Counted from the stretch's first letter, positions 1 through 9,281 are shown. The stretch is DNA of 64,000 nucleotides from Pseudomonas sp. TH41 (GCF_016650695.1 NZ_JAEKFH010000005.1:682001-746000), one strand, 5' to 3'. Made by a program: numbers and translations. The notes: a model not told the origin generated them from the letters alone.

Positions 1-359
1 AGTAGGCGGATAGCCTCAAGTAAACGCAGCGTGCCCATCGCGTCGACGTCTGCGGTATATTCTGGCGACTCGAAGCTTACTGCAACGTGCGATTGCGCCC
101 CGAGGTTGTAGACTTCATCAGGTTGCACTTCTTGAATAATACGAGTGAGATTCGAGGAATCGGTAAGGTCTCCATAATGCAGGACAAAGTTTTTGTTCTC
201 TACATGCGGGTCTTGATAAATATGATCAACCCGCTGGGTATTGAACGACGATGCACGCCGCTTGATCCCATGGACCTCATACCCTTTTTCGAGCAAGAAC
301 TCGGCCAGGTAAGAGCCGTCTTGTCCTGTCACACCGGTTATAAGAGCCTTCTTTTTCAT
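1..359 (-). CDS. gmd: GDP-mannose 4,6-dehydratase, N-terminal part (cut by window edge)
   Basis: The 119 visible residues start MKKKALITGVTGQDGSYLAE. They carry the dinucleotide-binding motif GVTGQDG (residues 9-15) and continue with text typical of GDP-mannose 4,6-dehydratase (GIKRRASSFNTQRVDHIY, LHYGDLTDSS, EVYNLGAQSHVAVSF). The enzyme makes GDP-4-keto-6-deoxy-D-mannose in the cytoplasm; in Pseudomonas this usually feeds GDP-D-rhamnose or a related sugar. The ATG at 359 lies 18 bp after the stop of the upstream glycosyltransferase gene, so it is probably the last visible gene of the polysaccharide operon. The C-terminal two thirds, including the YxxxK motif, lie outside the window. Confidence 0.93.
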   Translation of the reverse strand, partial: MKKKALITGVTGQDGSYLAEFLLEKGYEVHGIKRRASSFNTQRVDHIYQDPHVENKNFVLHYGDLTDSSNLTRIIQEVQPDEVYNLGAQSHVAVSFESPEYTADVDAMGTLRLLEAIRL

Positions 360-377
360 GATGATGCCTCAATCCTA

Positions 378-1655
378 TTAAAGTCTAACCAAACTGGAAA
401 CTTTATCTTTCCACTTTTCAACGCTGAAAACCTGAGCAACCTCTTGATGAATATCGACGGGTTGATCGAGTTCATTGATTCCTGACGTATAAAGCTTGAA
501 TATTTTCAATGCCACCGCCCTGGCATCGAAGCCGGAAATTAAAAAGCCATTTCTGCCCTCACGAATCAGCTCCTGCGCCATTCCCACCTCAAATGAAATA
601 ACGGGTATGCCACACATCAAGGCTTCCGCCAGCATCATGGGCCCAGCATCTTCGGTCGAGGTGTTGACAAAAACACTGACTGACTTGTAGAGGTCAGACA
701 ACTCCTCATCCCCCCTACGATAATTGAATTTCTCAAACACCACCCGCTGAAGCTCCAGCGGTGCAAAGCGCCCGGGATCGACGCACATGATCGAAATTCG
801 CATGGCCCCGGTGAGTAGATGATCCAAATGAATCAAGGACTCCAGCAGGTAATTAAAACCTTTACGAGGGTCACTCGCGTCATTCGCATTTGTCAGGATC
901 TTGAATACACTTTCCGAAGCCGACCGCAGGCGAGGCGTATAGCAGCTTTCATTGATAGGAATCGGCAGTCTGATATAGTCATCGTAAGGGATTGCCGATT
1001 TTTTTGCTTCTTCCAGTATTTTTTCACTGGCGCACAAAATCGAAGCTTTCATCTGAGCGATATTAATGGACTTTGCACGAAGTTGTTCGACTGCATAATT
1101 ACGACTCTTGTAGTCCAGCGCAGGACAATCCGAGCAGTCCGAGGTAAACCCTCGACACTTCCAATAGTAATGACAGCCCCCCGTCAGGTGAGCCATATCC
1201 ATGGTCACGAAATAAACTTTACATCCGGTTTTTTTATGAATTTCCAGAACATCATGCGTACTGGAAAACCCTGCCACCCAATGCACGAACAAAAAGTCTG
1301 CCTGCTCGATAGCCGACACCAACCTGGGGTTGAGCCCCTGCTCGATGGACTCACCCGTTGTAAAAAACAAATATTTCCTTTTCGGAGAAAACCTTTCTTT
1401 TTCCGCCAGGAACTGCCTTAACTTTGAGAACAGTTTTGGCGAGAAAAACTTTCTCGCCGCCGCCTTCAGCTTCATATAAAGACTGGATCCAGCGATCAGC
1501 TTTATTCTTCCATCCTGGACAGAACTCTTAGACTCGGCAACGTACATTTCAGAGTCATAACCCAGCGCCAGAAACGCCTCATGGTAGCGAAGAGCAGCGC
1601 TGCCAGCACCGCCGAAATCATTCGTAGAGAGATGGACGATCTTTGCCAACTTCAT
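378..1655 (-). CDS. Glycosyltransferase (GT4-like) of the surface polysaccharide locus
   Basis: The protein has 425 residues. The N-terminus (KIVHLSTNDFGGAGSAALRY) has the glycine-rich loop of GT-B acceptor domains. A cysteine cluster at about residues 159-178 (GGCHYYWKC...CSDCPAL, Cys161, 167, 174 and 177) is seen in some colanic-acid-type transferases. The C-terminal donor domain has the retaining-GT signature EDAGPMMLAEA (Glu335 and Glu344). It probably adds one sugar to the lipid-linked O-unit on the cytoplasmic face. Donor and acceptor cannot be read from the sequence. It lies 53 bp after the flippase gene and just before gmd, in the same operon direction. Confidence 0.85.
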   Translation of the reverse strand: MKLAKIVHLSTNDFGGAGSAALRYHEAFLALGYDSEMYVAESKSSVQDGRIKLIAGSSLYMKLKAAARKFFSPKLFSKLRQFLAEKERFSPKRKYLFFTTGESIEQGLNPRLVSAIEQADFLFVHWVAGFSSTHDVLEIHKKTGCKVYFVTMDMAHLTGGCHYYWKCRGFTSDCSDCPALDYKSRNYAVEQLRAKSINIAQMKASILCASEKILEEAKKSAIPYDDYIRLPIPINESCYTPRLRSASESVFKILTNANDASDPRKGFNYLLESLIHLDHLLTGAMRISIMCVDPGRFAPLELQRVVFEKFNYRRGDEELSDLYKSVSVFVNTSTEDAGPMMLAEALMCGIPVISFEVGMAQELIREGRNGFLISGFDARAVALKIFKLYTSGINELDQPVDIHQEVAQVFSVEKWKDKVSSLVRL

Positions 1656-1708
1656 TTATCTACCTGCATTTGATTTTTATCATCCTTAACAATACCCAGC
1701 CCCACGGT

Positions 1709-2959
1709 TCATTTCCGCCGAAGATAAAAAATCACGCTCCCGGCGCTGACAAAAAAGTACAACATATAAGTCAACATATACGCTTGCATTACACTTTCAA
1801 CCCCGTGGGCAGTGAAGCTCATTAGCGAGGCCAAGCCCAGGAAAACGCCTCCCTGAATGATTTCGGAAGCGATATACAGCTTGGTCGCGGCCTTGGCGAC
1901 GGCGACAAAACCAAATACATATGAGCTGATCTTGAAAAAGTCTCCAACCAACTGATAAACGATCAAATTATTGAGTGTCGAAAAATCTTCAGAGAACAGC
2001 AGCGAAATAAAAAATCCGCGCCCCAAATATAAAGTCAAGGCCCCCAGCAAGAATGCCGCCTGAACGAAAATCAGATAACGGAGCACCAGCGTAGATAACA
2101 CGCGTTTATCCGCTTGTTGTGACACTCGGGGCATGAAGTAGAAGCCCAGAAATACCGTAAAAAAACCTAAATAAGCGGCTGAAAGCCTTATCGACGCTTG
2201 CCAAATACCGGCATCATGAAAACCCACCTGGCGGATTAGCATTTGACGAATCAAAATTTCCACAAGCGGAAAAGAGATCGTGCTGAACACCAGCATGATT
2301 GTGTAAGAGGATAGCCTCAAAAAGTTATTGCGGTATCGTGTCGATAACCGGACATGCCCCCAGATCCTCGACTTTTTAAAGTAATAGAATGCCGGAATCG
2401 CGCAAAGGCAGGAAGCAAAAACGAGCGATAGCGCCGCCCCCGGAACGGCGTAGTAGTAAATGGCTGCCCACAGCAAGGGAATAGACAGCACACTACCGAA
2501 AATCTGGCTGACGGCAAAAACCTTGGTGTCGCCCAGTCCGTTCGAAACACCAAAAACGACATTAACAAATGCAAACAGCATCTGCATAACTGCCAAAAAA
2601 ATGATGATGCCGTACATCTCGCTATTATTGAATACCAACTTCGCAATCGCACCGGAAAATACAACCCCCAGTACCATCACCAAAACAGAAAAGGCCAACG
2701 CATAGCTGGCCGAAGCGGAAATAAAGCGGAATAACACGACCGATCGGAGTTTATACTCCGAAGTATATTTGACCAGGCCATTGATTACCCCGCCTCCCGA
2801 GAGGATCGTCAAAATGCTTACCACACTCATCATGTGACCGAGCTTTCCGACGCCCTCGGGCCCGAGGTACATTGCCATTATTTTGATTAATGCAAATCCC
2901 GCGAGTATCTTCGAGCCATGGGCAAGGGAAGTAAGCACTAAAGACGATGTCATGCTCAT
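1709..2959 (-). CDS. wzx: O-unit flippase, WzxE-like (MATE/MOP superfamily)
   Basis: This 416-residue, very hydrophobic protein has about 12 predicted membrane segments. It resembles the enterobacterial common antigen flippase WzxE throughout: GPEGVGKLGHMMSVVSIL, GGGVINGLVKYTSEY, DAGIWQASIRLSAAYLGF, NNLIVYQLVGDFFKISSYVF. Its expected job is to flip undecaprenyl-diphosphate-linked O-units across the inner membrane for Wzy/Wzz polymerisation. The ATG overlaps the aminotransferase stop by 4 bp (ATGA), so translation is likely coupled. The pairing with a WecE-like aminotransferase mirrors the ECA locus. A Wzy polymerase is not visible in this window. Confidence 0.88.
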   Translation of the reverse strand: MSMTSSLVLTSLAHGSKILAGFALIKIMAMYLGPEGVGKLGHMMSVVSILTILSGGGVINGLVKYTSEYKLRSVVLFRFISASASYALAFSVLVMVLGVVFSGAIAKLVFNNSEMYGIIIFLAVMQMLFAFVNVVFGVSNGLGDTKVFAVSQIFGSVLSIPLLWAAIYYYAVPGAALSLVFASCLCAIPAFYYFKKSRIWGHVRLSTRYRNNFLRLSSYTIMLVFSTISFPLVEILIRQMLIRQVGFHDAGIWQASIRLSAAYLGFFTVFLGFYFMPRVSQQADKRVLSTLVLRYLIFVQAAFLLGALTLYLGRGFFISLLFSEDFSTLNNLIVYQLVGDFFKISSYVFGFVAVAKAATKLYIASEIIQGGVFLGLASLMSFTAHGVESVMQAYMLTYMLYFFVSAGSVIFYLRRK

Positions 2960-4095
2960 CCAATAATACTCATGACCTCTGCAACCGCGGCGATGACGGT
3001 ATCAAGCTCCTCCTGCGTCATATTAAAATAAATAGGAAGGCGCACTAAACGCTCACTTTCAACGGTGGTAAACCGATCCACGCCCGAAAAAATACCAAAC
3101 TTTTCACCCGCTGGGCTTGAATGCAAAGGAATATAATGGAACGGCGTAAGAATGCCTCTTTCCTGCATATGCTTGATGAACTTTTCCCGTATTGAAAAAT
3201 CTTTCAGCTTCAAATAGTACATATGAGCATTTTGTGTCACATGCCCCGGAATCGTTGGCCTTACCAATACACCGCTTTTTTCCAGCGCAGCAAAAGCCTG
3301 ATGATAGCTATTCCAGATATGCATCCGGCGCGTATTGATTTCCTGCGCGTCTTCCAACTGTGCATATAGGTAAGCGGCCTGAAGCTCTCCGGGTAGGAAA
3401 CTCGAACCGATATCTCGCCAGGTGTACTTATCGACTTGCCCACGGAAAAACTGCGACCTGTTTGTCCCTTTCTCCCGAATGATTTCAGCACGGAGGATAA
3501 AACTCTCATCATTGAGCAATAACAGCCCCCCTTCGCCGCCGCTGGTATAGTTTTTGGTTTCATGAAAACTATAGGCCGCCAAGTGGCCAATGGTTCCCAA
3601 CGCTCTTCCTTTATACGTCGACATCATTGCCTGGGCTGCATCTTCAACCACGAAGAGCTTGTACTTTTCCGCCAATGCCATAATGCTATCCATTTCACAT
3701 GCAACACCCGCATAGTGAACAGGAACAATAGCTCTGGTTTTTTCGGTGATGGCCGCTTCAATCTGCGTCTCATCTATATTCATGGTATCCGGGTGGACAT
3801 CGACAAAAACTATTTTGGCCCCTCGGAGCACAAAAGCATTTGCCGTACTGACAAATGTATAACTCGGCATGATCACTTCATCACCGGGCTGAATATCTAT
3901 AAGCAAGGCAGCCATTTCAAGCGCCTGGGTGCATGAAGGTGTCAACAGCGCTTTAGGACAGTTAAGTTTTTCCTCAAACCACGTCTGACAACGAATAGTA
4001 AAATCACCGTCACCCGACATTTTGCCACTGCGCATGGCGGCCATAACGTGGTGGTCTTCGTTTCCGGTATACGGTGGTTTATTAAATGGAATCAT
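2956..4095 (-). CDS. wecE: dTDP-4-amino-4,6-dideoxyhexose transaminase (WecE/RffA-like)
   Basis: This is a 379-residue PLP-dependent DegT/DnrJ/EryC1 aminotransferase. Long stretches match the ECA enzyme WecE: PGDEVIMPSYTFVSTANAF, AKIVFVDVHPDTMNIDE, IVPVHYAGVACEMD, REKGTNRSQFFRGQVDKYTW. The PLP lysine is in SFHETKNYTSGGEGG. The reaction known for the family is glutamate-dependent amination of dTDP-4-keto-6-deoxyglucose to dTDP-4-amino-4,6-dideoxygalactose. I chose the start at MIPFNKPPYTG (4095) because it matches the family N-terminus; an in-frame ATG exists at 4119. The start overlaps the acyltransferase gene by 14 bp. Whether the product is the galacto or gluco epimer is inferred only. Confidence 0.87.
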   Translation of the reverse strand: MIPFNKPPYTGNEDHHVMAAMRSGKMSGDGDFTIRCQTWFEEKLNCPKALLTPSCTQALEMAALLIDIQPGDEVIMPSYTFVSTANAFVLRGAKIVFVDVHPDTMNIDETQIEAAITEKTRAIVPVHYAGVACEMDSIMALAEKYKLFVVEDAAQAMMSTYKGRALGTIGHLAAYSFHETKNYTSGGEGGLLLLNDESFILRAEIIREKGTNRSQFFRGQVDKYTWRDIGSSFLPGELQAAYLYAQLEDAQEINTRRMHIWNSYHQAFAALEKSGVLVRPTIPGHVTQNAHMYYLKLKDFSIREKFIKHMQERGILTPFHYIPLHSSPAGEKFGIFSGVDRFTTVESERLVRLPIYFNMTQEELDTVIAAVAEVMSIIG

Positions 4096-4654
4096 TTTTC
4101 TGCTCTTCAAGAAATTCAAGCTCTAATGTTAGCAAATCCGTTTTTCTTTCCTTCACGCGCTTTGCGGGTACACCAGCGTAGATCCCCCAAGGCGAGGTAC
4201 TTTTAGTCACGAGTGCCATGGCACCAATTGAGCAGCCCTCAGCCACGATAGTCCCAGGAAAAATGACGGCACCAGCACCAACGATGACATGGCGCTGCAG
4301 ATGAACCGCAGCAAATTTTTCATTTTTAAATTTTTTAGGCACAAGGGAGTTAGTTAATGTCTCCCCACTGTAATCATCTGACTGGGAGAATACCTTTACA
4401 CCATATGCCAGAGTACAAAAGTCATCAAAAACAATACCAGGAGTGCCACCAGCCACTAAGCACATAGGTGTAATGTGATTATATTTCCCAATAGAGACTC
4501 GCCCGGAAATAACACAAAAATCGTCTATTCGCGAGTAATCATCTATTTCAATTTGATCAGCATTATAAATACTTGCCTTGTCGCTAATTCTCACTTGTTT
4601 ACCCAGCTTTTTAAAACCCGCATCTTTAAGTTGCATTTCTGTGAGGTAAGCCAT
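4082..4654 (-). CDS. Left-handed beta-helix acyltransferase, probably sugar N-acyltransferase
   Basis: The 190-residue protein has a hexapeptide-repeat (LbH) pattern from about residue 20 to 165, with turns such as ISDKASIYNADQIEIDDYSR, VIVGAGAVIFPGTIVAEGCS and IGAMALVTKSTSPWGIYAGV, ending in the usual PAKRVKER. Such enzymes use acetyl- or other acyl-CoA. Upstream rmlA and downstream wecE-like genes suggest that it N-acylates the dTDP-4-amino-4,6-dideoxyhexose. The ECA acetyltransferase WecD is instead a GNAT protein, so this pairing differs from the ECA locus. The gene is visibly AT-rich against the housekeeping genes further on, consistent with transfer. Confidence 0.8.
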   Translation of the reverse strand: MAYLTEMQLKDAGFKKLGKQVRISDKASIYNADQIEIDDYSRIDDFCVISGRVSIGKYNHITPMCLVAGGTPGIVFDDFCTLAYGVKVFSQSDDYSGETLTNSLVPKKFKNEKFAAVHLQRHVIVGAGAVIFPGTIVAEGCSIGAMALVTKSTSPWGIYAGVPAKRVKERKTDLLTLELEFLEEQKNDSI

Positions 4655-4719
4655 ATATCTTCACACCTGGAAACGTTGTGGATCACTGACGAGAATACTA
4701 TCCTCGCCAATCGAATATC

Positions 4720-5601
4720 TTACTCGGCTTGGCTAGCCTCATTCACGATACTCAGTAAATATTGACCATAACTATTTTTTCTTAGGTCTGTCCCTAATCG
4801 CAGCAGCTCATCTACTGTCAACCAGCCTTTATTGAAAGCAATCTCCTCAAGGCAAGCAACTTTGTAACCTTGGCGCTTTTCAATGGTTTCAACAAAATGA
4901 GCAGCCTCCAGCAAGCTTTCATGCGTACCGGTGTCTAACCAGGCGAAACCTCGACGCAACAGCTGAACATGCAAATCACCACGTGCCATGTAAGCTTGGT
5001 TAATACTGGTTATTTCCAGTTCTCCCCGCTCAGATGGCTTGACCTTTTTGGCGATGTCAATGACGTCATTGTCGTAAAAATATAGGCCCGTGACAGCGTA
5101 ATTCGACTTCGGCTTCTTCGGCTTTTCTTCGATAGAAATTGCACGCTGTTTTTGGTCGAACTCAACCACTCCAAATCTCTCCGGGTCTTTGACTTGATAG
5201 CCAAAAACGGTTGCGCCTTCGGTTCGGCCGACCGCAGCATGTAACATCGGCGTAAAGCCCTGCCCATAAAAAATATTATCGCCCAAGACCAGACACACTC
5301 GGTCCTTACCAATAAACGCCTCACCGATAATGAACGCTTGCGCCAAGCCATCTGGGCTGGCCTGAACGGCATAGCTCAGCGAAATACCGAATTGAGAACC
5401 GTCGCCAAGCAAGCGCTTGAACCCGTCAACATCCTCAGGCGTAGTAATAATCAATATTTCTCTAATTCCAGCCAGCATCAACACCGAAAGCGGGTAAAAA
5501 ACCATCGGCTTATCGTAAATAGGCAGCAGTTGCTTTGAAACACCCTTTGTAATCGGGTACAAACGGGTACCAGAACCGCCTGCCAAGATTATACCTTTCA
5601 T
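4720..5601 (-). CDS. rmlA: Glucose-1-phosphate thymidylyltransferase, copy 1
   Basis: The protein has 293 residues. The N-terminal nucleotide-binding motif GGSGTRLYPIT, GDNIFYGQGF, ERFGVVEFD, IEEKPKKPKSNYAVTGLYFY and the C-terminal FAWLDTGTHESLLEA are all present. It makes dTDP-glucose from dTTP and glucose-1-phosphate. The start at 5601 (MKGIILAGG) has a good ribosome site, AAAGGAGC, and agrees with family length; an in-frame upstream ATG at 5658 would add 19 unrelated residues. It is the first gene of the acyltransferase/aminotransferase/flippase group and is paralogous to the copy at 9480-10370. It probably feeds the amino-sugar branch. Confidence 0.95.
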   Translation of the reverse strand: MKGIILAGGSGTRLYPITKGVSKQLLPIYDKPMVFYPLSVLMLAGIREILIITTPEDVDGFKRLLGDGSQFGISLSYAVQASPDGLAQAFIIGEAFIGKDRVCLVLGDNIFYGQGFTPMLHAAVGRTEGATVFGYQVKDPERFGVVEFDQKQRAISIEEKPKKPKSNYAVTGLYFYDNDVIDIAKKVKPSERGELEITSINQAYMARGDLHVQLLRRGFAWLDTGTHESLLEAAHFVETIEKRQGYKVACLEEIAFNKGWLTVDELLRLGTDLRKNSYGQYLLSIVNEASQAE

Positions 5602-6560
5602 GCTGCTCCTTTGATCGTGCCCCGAAGAATGGGCATATGTACGGCGCATAAACAGCACCCGTTTTCCTACGCTCTCGGGCTAGCGGAGATCTATATTTGG
5701 CCCGAATATTGCTAAAACATCACACCTGCGACCAAGGTCGCTCGCCAATTTCAAACACTTGTCAAGTAAAAATTACAAATCTCATCGACTGTCTTGGCCG
5801 AAATCTTCTCTTCCATACCTTCGACAGCACACGCTCGCCACCTGAAACCCTGTGCACCCGCCAAATCTTGGCCATGTAATGTCGAATTCTACCAAATCCT
5901 GCTGATCCGTGCGGGCTGAGTAATCACTCATTGCGATTACATGAACGAGAATTGAATAATGCTCAGAATCCAGTTCTGACCGGCCCACCTAGCAAATCGC
6001 GGCACTGAAAAGCATTAAGACGGCCGTTGGATTCGGCACTCCAAAACCCGTCCAGCTCCCTACAGGTTTTAGATTCGATTATCCGGGAGCGATTTCAAGA
6101 TGACGGATAACTGAAGCCAACCAATTGTCGATAAGCGGTCGCGATCGATCTTCAATATTTTGCTTCCGATCGTCGCTCGCCTGGGCCGCTCTGCACCGTC
6201 TCGCGATGGAGCGTATCTTGGATTTCGGAAAGCCATTCATGGGTTTTGACCAAGGCTGAGTGTCGGAACGTTCCGTTGCTCGCCCCTGTACTGTTAATTA
6301 CTGCTTGGCGTTTCAATTGGCGCATGCTGCGATCGTCATGCAAATCGCCATGGAAATTTGCCAACACCAGTGCATTTACCCGCTTTGGAGATTTTTGGCT
6401 CACCTGGAACGGCGTATCCAAAGATTCCAGATCAACCGAGAGAGTCATGCGCAGGGTAATGCCCTACTCCTGGTAGCCCATGCCACCGTCCATCAACAAG
6501 CTGCGTCGCTCACCCAACTGCAACAAGCGCCAAGGCCCCATGGCATCAGCAGTCGCGCCG
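5602..6560. other. About 960 bp without a recognisable gene
   Basis: The first 100-150 bp upstream of rmlA copy 1 should hold its promoter. The rest has only short ORFs in all frames, none with a recognisable domain. A 98-codon minus-strand ORF at 6152-6448 and overlapping plus-strand ORFs at 6246-6592 have no family resemblance I can name. Since it adjoins an inactivated IS5-type transposase, it is most likely degenerate insertion-sequence or polysaccharide-gene debris. Confidence 0.5.
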
Positions 6561-7220
6561 TCGTTTGCTGGAGAACACCAGTTGGCGGTTGAAGTTCTGG
6601 CGGTGATCAATGGCTATCCGGGGATCGCGGTCTGTTGTTGCGCCAGGGCACTATCGTAGATTCCACGCTGATTAACGCGCCGAGTTCGACCAAGAACAAG
6701 GATGGCAAGCGCGACCCGGAAATGCACCAGACCAAGAATGGAAACTAGCATTACTTCGGCGCGAAAGCCCACACTGGTGTCGACGATGAGTCGGGACTGG
6801 TGCACAGCGTAGTGGCCACGGCGGCCAATGTTACGAACGTTACACAGGTCGACAAACTGCTGCACGACGAGGAGAACGTGGTGTGTGCCAATGCTGGTTA
6901 CACCGGGATCGAGAAGCGTCCTGAGCATGACGGTCGCCAGATCATCTGGCAGATCGCGACCCGGCGCAGTACCTACAAGAAACATGGAAAACGCAGTGTC
7001 TTGTACAAAGCTATCCGCATGATCGAGAAAGCCAAGGCACAGGTACGGGCGAAGGTCGAGCCCCCCGTTCAGAGTGATCAAGCGTCAGCTTGGTTATGTG
7101 AAAGTGCGCTTCCGTGACCTGGCCAAGAATACGACGCAGATGATAACTCTGTTCTCTCTGTCGAATCCGTGGATGGCCCGCCGACATTTACTGACGAATG
7201 CGGGAGAGGTTCGCCTGTAA
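6561..7220 (+). pseudogene. IS5-family transposase remnant, frameshifted and with internal stop
   Basis: Translated in the appropriate shifting frames, this stretch reads as an IS5-family DDE transposase: RQGTIVDSTLINAPSSTKNK, DGKRDPEMHQTKNGN, then HYFGAKAHTGVDDESGLVHS, VATAANVTNVTQVDKLLHDE and AGYTGIEKRPEHDG, ending SLSNPWMARRHLLTNAGEVR and a stop at 7218-7220. An in-frame TAG at about 6748 sits where the family has tryptophan. At least three frameshifts break it: near 6575, near 6632, and at 7060-7070 in the CCCCCC run. The N-terminal domain is missing or unrecognisable. It cannot encode an active transposase. Confidence 0.85.
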
Positions 7221-7389
7221 TGTGGGAAGTGGCTGCCGCGCCGTGCTCGCGGCGGCCAAAAACATAGAAATGAGCGAGTGAATTGATAGTTTTTGATCGA
7301 TTTGCCGCTTTCAAAATCGGCGGGGCCTGAAGTCAGCCAGAAATACATGACTACTTCAGACCATCTCTAAGCGAGTATAGGCAATATTG

Positions 7390-8439
7390 CTACGCCTTGA
7401 CGGCTTTCGCCCTTACGAAATAGCGAGCAAAGGCAATCAATGAACCCAGCAGCACGCCTAAAACAAAACCCAAACCGATGATAATTCCCCTTTTGGGTTT
7501 GATAGGACGGTCCGGTTGCTCGACTGCCCCATCGAGGCGGTAAACCGACACGCTATCTGGACTAACCTGCAAATCCTTATAAAAGCTCTGTTTGATTTGC
7601 AAGGTCCGTAGAGAATCTATGAAGGGATCATCCGATTTACGCTCCTCAAGGTTTTTGATTTCAGCTTCAAGCGCCTTAGTTCCGCGCATATACGTTAACT
7701 GACCGTTCATTGCCGCGGAGAATTCGGCAGACACGTTGCCTGAAATGATTGGGGGATCAACGAGATCGATTGCCCGCGCAACCTTCAGCGCCTCGCGCAA
7801 CTGGGTGATAGAGTCTTCGCGAATCTTGCCTTCTACTTCCTGTAATGTCGAGATCTGCTGCCCCAGGTTACGGGCTCTTACTTCTGCTTCCCGCGTGACG
7901 TTTTTTATCATCTCATCTTCGGCTGCGGCACCCGCCCTAGCTGCAAATGCTTTAACCCAAGCTGTGGCCTGCGCGGGGCTTTCACTATCTACACTAACTG
8001 AATAGCGATCCGGTTGATCTTTGCTAGGAACTCCGATCGTCAACTTCTTCAAATACTCGGCATATAGGGCATCTTGCGATCCCGCTCGCTCGGACTCTGA
8101 CAACGAAGGAAGGTAAATCTCAGCAAAGAAAGCTCGGCGCAGCGATTCGCTTTGAAGGTTGCGGGCAAAAACGTCGTAGACGTCTTTAATCGTATAAGGT
8201 GTTAGCTCGGCACCTTTAGTACGGCCATAGTTGAAGTCAGCGATGCCGTTGAGCGTAGGAGGCTGCAGGAAAATCCGCGCTTCATATTCCGGCTTTGTGA
8301 CAAATGCATAGACCGCTGCCAAGAGGGTGAAAACTAAAGTAACGCTGACTATTAATAGTTTTTGCGACCACAAAATACCAACTAATTCAAATAGATCAAT
8401 TTCATCCGCTTCCTGCGTATTTTTGGAACTTTCCGCCAT
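7390..8439 (-). CDS. wzz: Wzz-type polysaccharide chain-length determinant
   Basis: The 349-residue inner-membrane protein has the Wzz/PCP architecture. A short cytoplasmic N-terminus (EIDLFELVGILWSQK) precedes membrane segment 1 at about 30-50. A long periplasmic, largely helical region follows. A proline-rich motif (EQPDRPIKPKRG) then leads into membrane segment 2 (about 316-338). It sets the modal O-antigen length together with Wzy. In many Pseudomonas species wzz lies next to the lapA-ihfB end of the O-antigen locus; here the rmlBDA genes and IS debris separate them. Debris on both sides suggests its own promoter in 8440-8780. Confidence 0.9.
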   Translation of the reverse strand: MAESSKNTQEADEIDLFELVGILWSQKLLIVSVTLVFTLLAAVYAFVTKPEYEARIFLQPPTLNGIADFNYGRTKGAELTPYTIKDVYDVFARNLQSESLRRAFFAEIYLPSLSESERAGSQDALYAEYLKKLTIGVPSKDQPDRYSVSVDSESPAQATAWVKAFAARAGAAAEDEMIKNVTREAEVRARNLGQQISTLQEVEGKIREDSITQLREALKVARAIDLVDPPIISGNVSAEFSAAMNGQLTYMRGTKALEAEIKNLEERKSDDPFIDSLRTLQIKQSFYKDLQVSPDSVSVYRLDGAVEQPDRPIKPKRGIIIGLGFVLGVLLGSLIAFARYFVRAKAVKA

Positions 8440-8778
8440 ATTCAGTACAACCTTTGTTATTTTATAGTGAATGTTCGATAAATAATATTTTCGGCACCCA
8501 AGTCAAATACAGCCTATCTGTTGAAACTTCGCTGTCTATTAAATCGCATGTAAAACATACCTTCTCTACTAAGCTTACCACCAAAATAAAATCGATGCCG
8601 CTTAAATATCGGCCAAATATCAGAAAACCAAACGCAGCTTTTCTGTTTTTTTCGCAATCGTAAACCAAGCCCGCGGGCCAGCTCAATCAGCGCCACTATC
8701 ACAGGCATTGCCACAACACGCCGGGGACCGCTGCCCCTTGGAAATAGCATCACCGATGGACGATGGGTTGTTGGCTTT
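8440..8778. other. Upstream region of wzz, no gene seen
   Basis: This AT-rich stretch directly upstream of wzz probably contains its promoter. Short overlapping ORFs on both strands (69-100 codons) show no domain, and the longest minus-strand one runs into the neighbouring transposase remnant. No clear -35/-10 pair could be assigned by eye. Confidence 0.45.
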
Positions 8779-8964
8779 TCATCTCGCCGAAGCACACGCC
8801 TGAAATAGCTGGCCATTGGAGTAACCGGTACCAGTAGTCACCGTTAATTGTTCTTGCTGCAGCTGTTCTTTAGCCGCCTTGGCCATCGGTTCCAACTGAC
8901 GTCGGTCGTCGTCATCCTGAGTGACCTCATGATGCAAGATCAGGCAGTGCTCAGCGTCCACCGC
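8779..8964 (-). pseudogene. IS1182-like transposase fragment
   Basis: About 60 codons read DAEHCLILHHEVTQDDDDRR, QLEPMAKAAKEQLQQEQLTV and TGYSNGQLFQACASA. This resembles the middle of IS1182-type transposases, where hydrophilic lead-in text is followed by a D(A/R)GY(S/F) motif. The expected acidic residue before GY is missing (TTGTGY). Both ends are truncated, and the 5' side abuts an IS21-like remnant at about 8965. No terminal repeats could be recognised. It marks old insertion and recombination next to wzz. Confidence 0.6.
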
Positions 8965-8965
8965 C

Positions 8966-9281
8966 GTACAAACGCTGTGAGCTGGCTGTAGCCGCCGTCG
9001 TAACCCTCGACCTTGATCTACTCAAAGAGTGCTTTGGCGCTTCTGCGACTGTACTTTGCCCGAAAATCGGCCTTGAGCGCCTGCTTCAGCGCGTCGTGAA
9101 ATGGACTGAGTTTGTTGAAGGCTGCGCACCGTTGGTACGCCGGCTGAGTTGCTTCGGTCGCTCTGACCCATTTTCGGATGGTGTTTCTCGACAGCCCGGT
9201 ACGCTTGGCTATTTGATGCAGCGACAGCTTGTCGGGGAAATATATGTGCAGAATTGCGCCCATCATTTCCATGCTGATCAC
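8966..9281 (-). pseudogene. istA: IS21-like transposase (IstA) N-terminal fragment with internal stop
   Basis: The ORF starts MISMEMMGAILHIYFPDKLS with a helix-turn-helix, LHQIAKRTGLSRNTIRKWVR, typical of the IstA N-terminus. It continues to SRRSAKALFE and then an in-frame TAG at 9018-9020. Reading past the stop gives IKVEGYDGGYSQLTAFVRRW, which is also IstA-like. The match is lost at about 8966, where the IS1182-like fragment begins. No catalytic domain and no IstB are present. The 200 bp between its start and rmlA may include the old IS end, but I could not define it. Confidence 0.7.

Noticed and set aside
5602..5800. JUMPstart/ops element upstream of the O-antigen genes
   Set aside because: No match to the ops core GGCGGTAGC was found on the minus strand before rmlA copy 1 by eye.
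6152..6448. A 98-codon minus-strand ORF
   Set aside because: No domain, no ribosome site, and it lies in DNA next to a dead transposase; it is left as unexplained sequence.
8462..8816. Minus-strand ORFs of 74-100 codons before wzz
   Set aside because: They overlap each other, run into transposase debris and have no recognisable domain or ribosome site.
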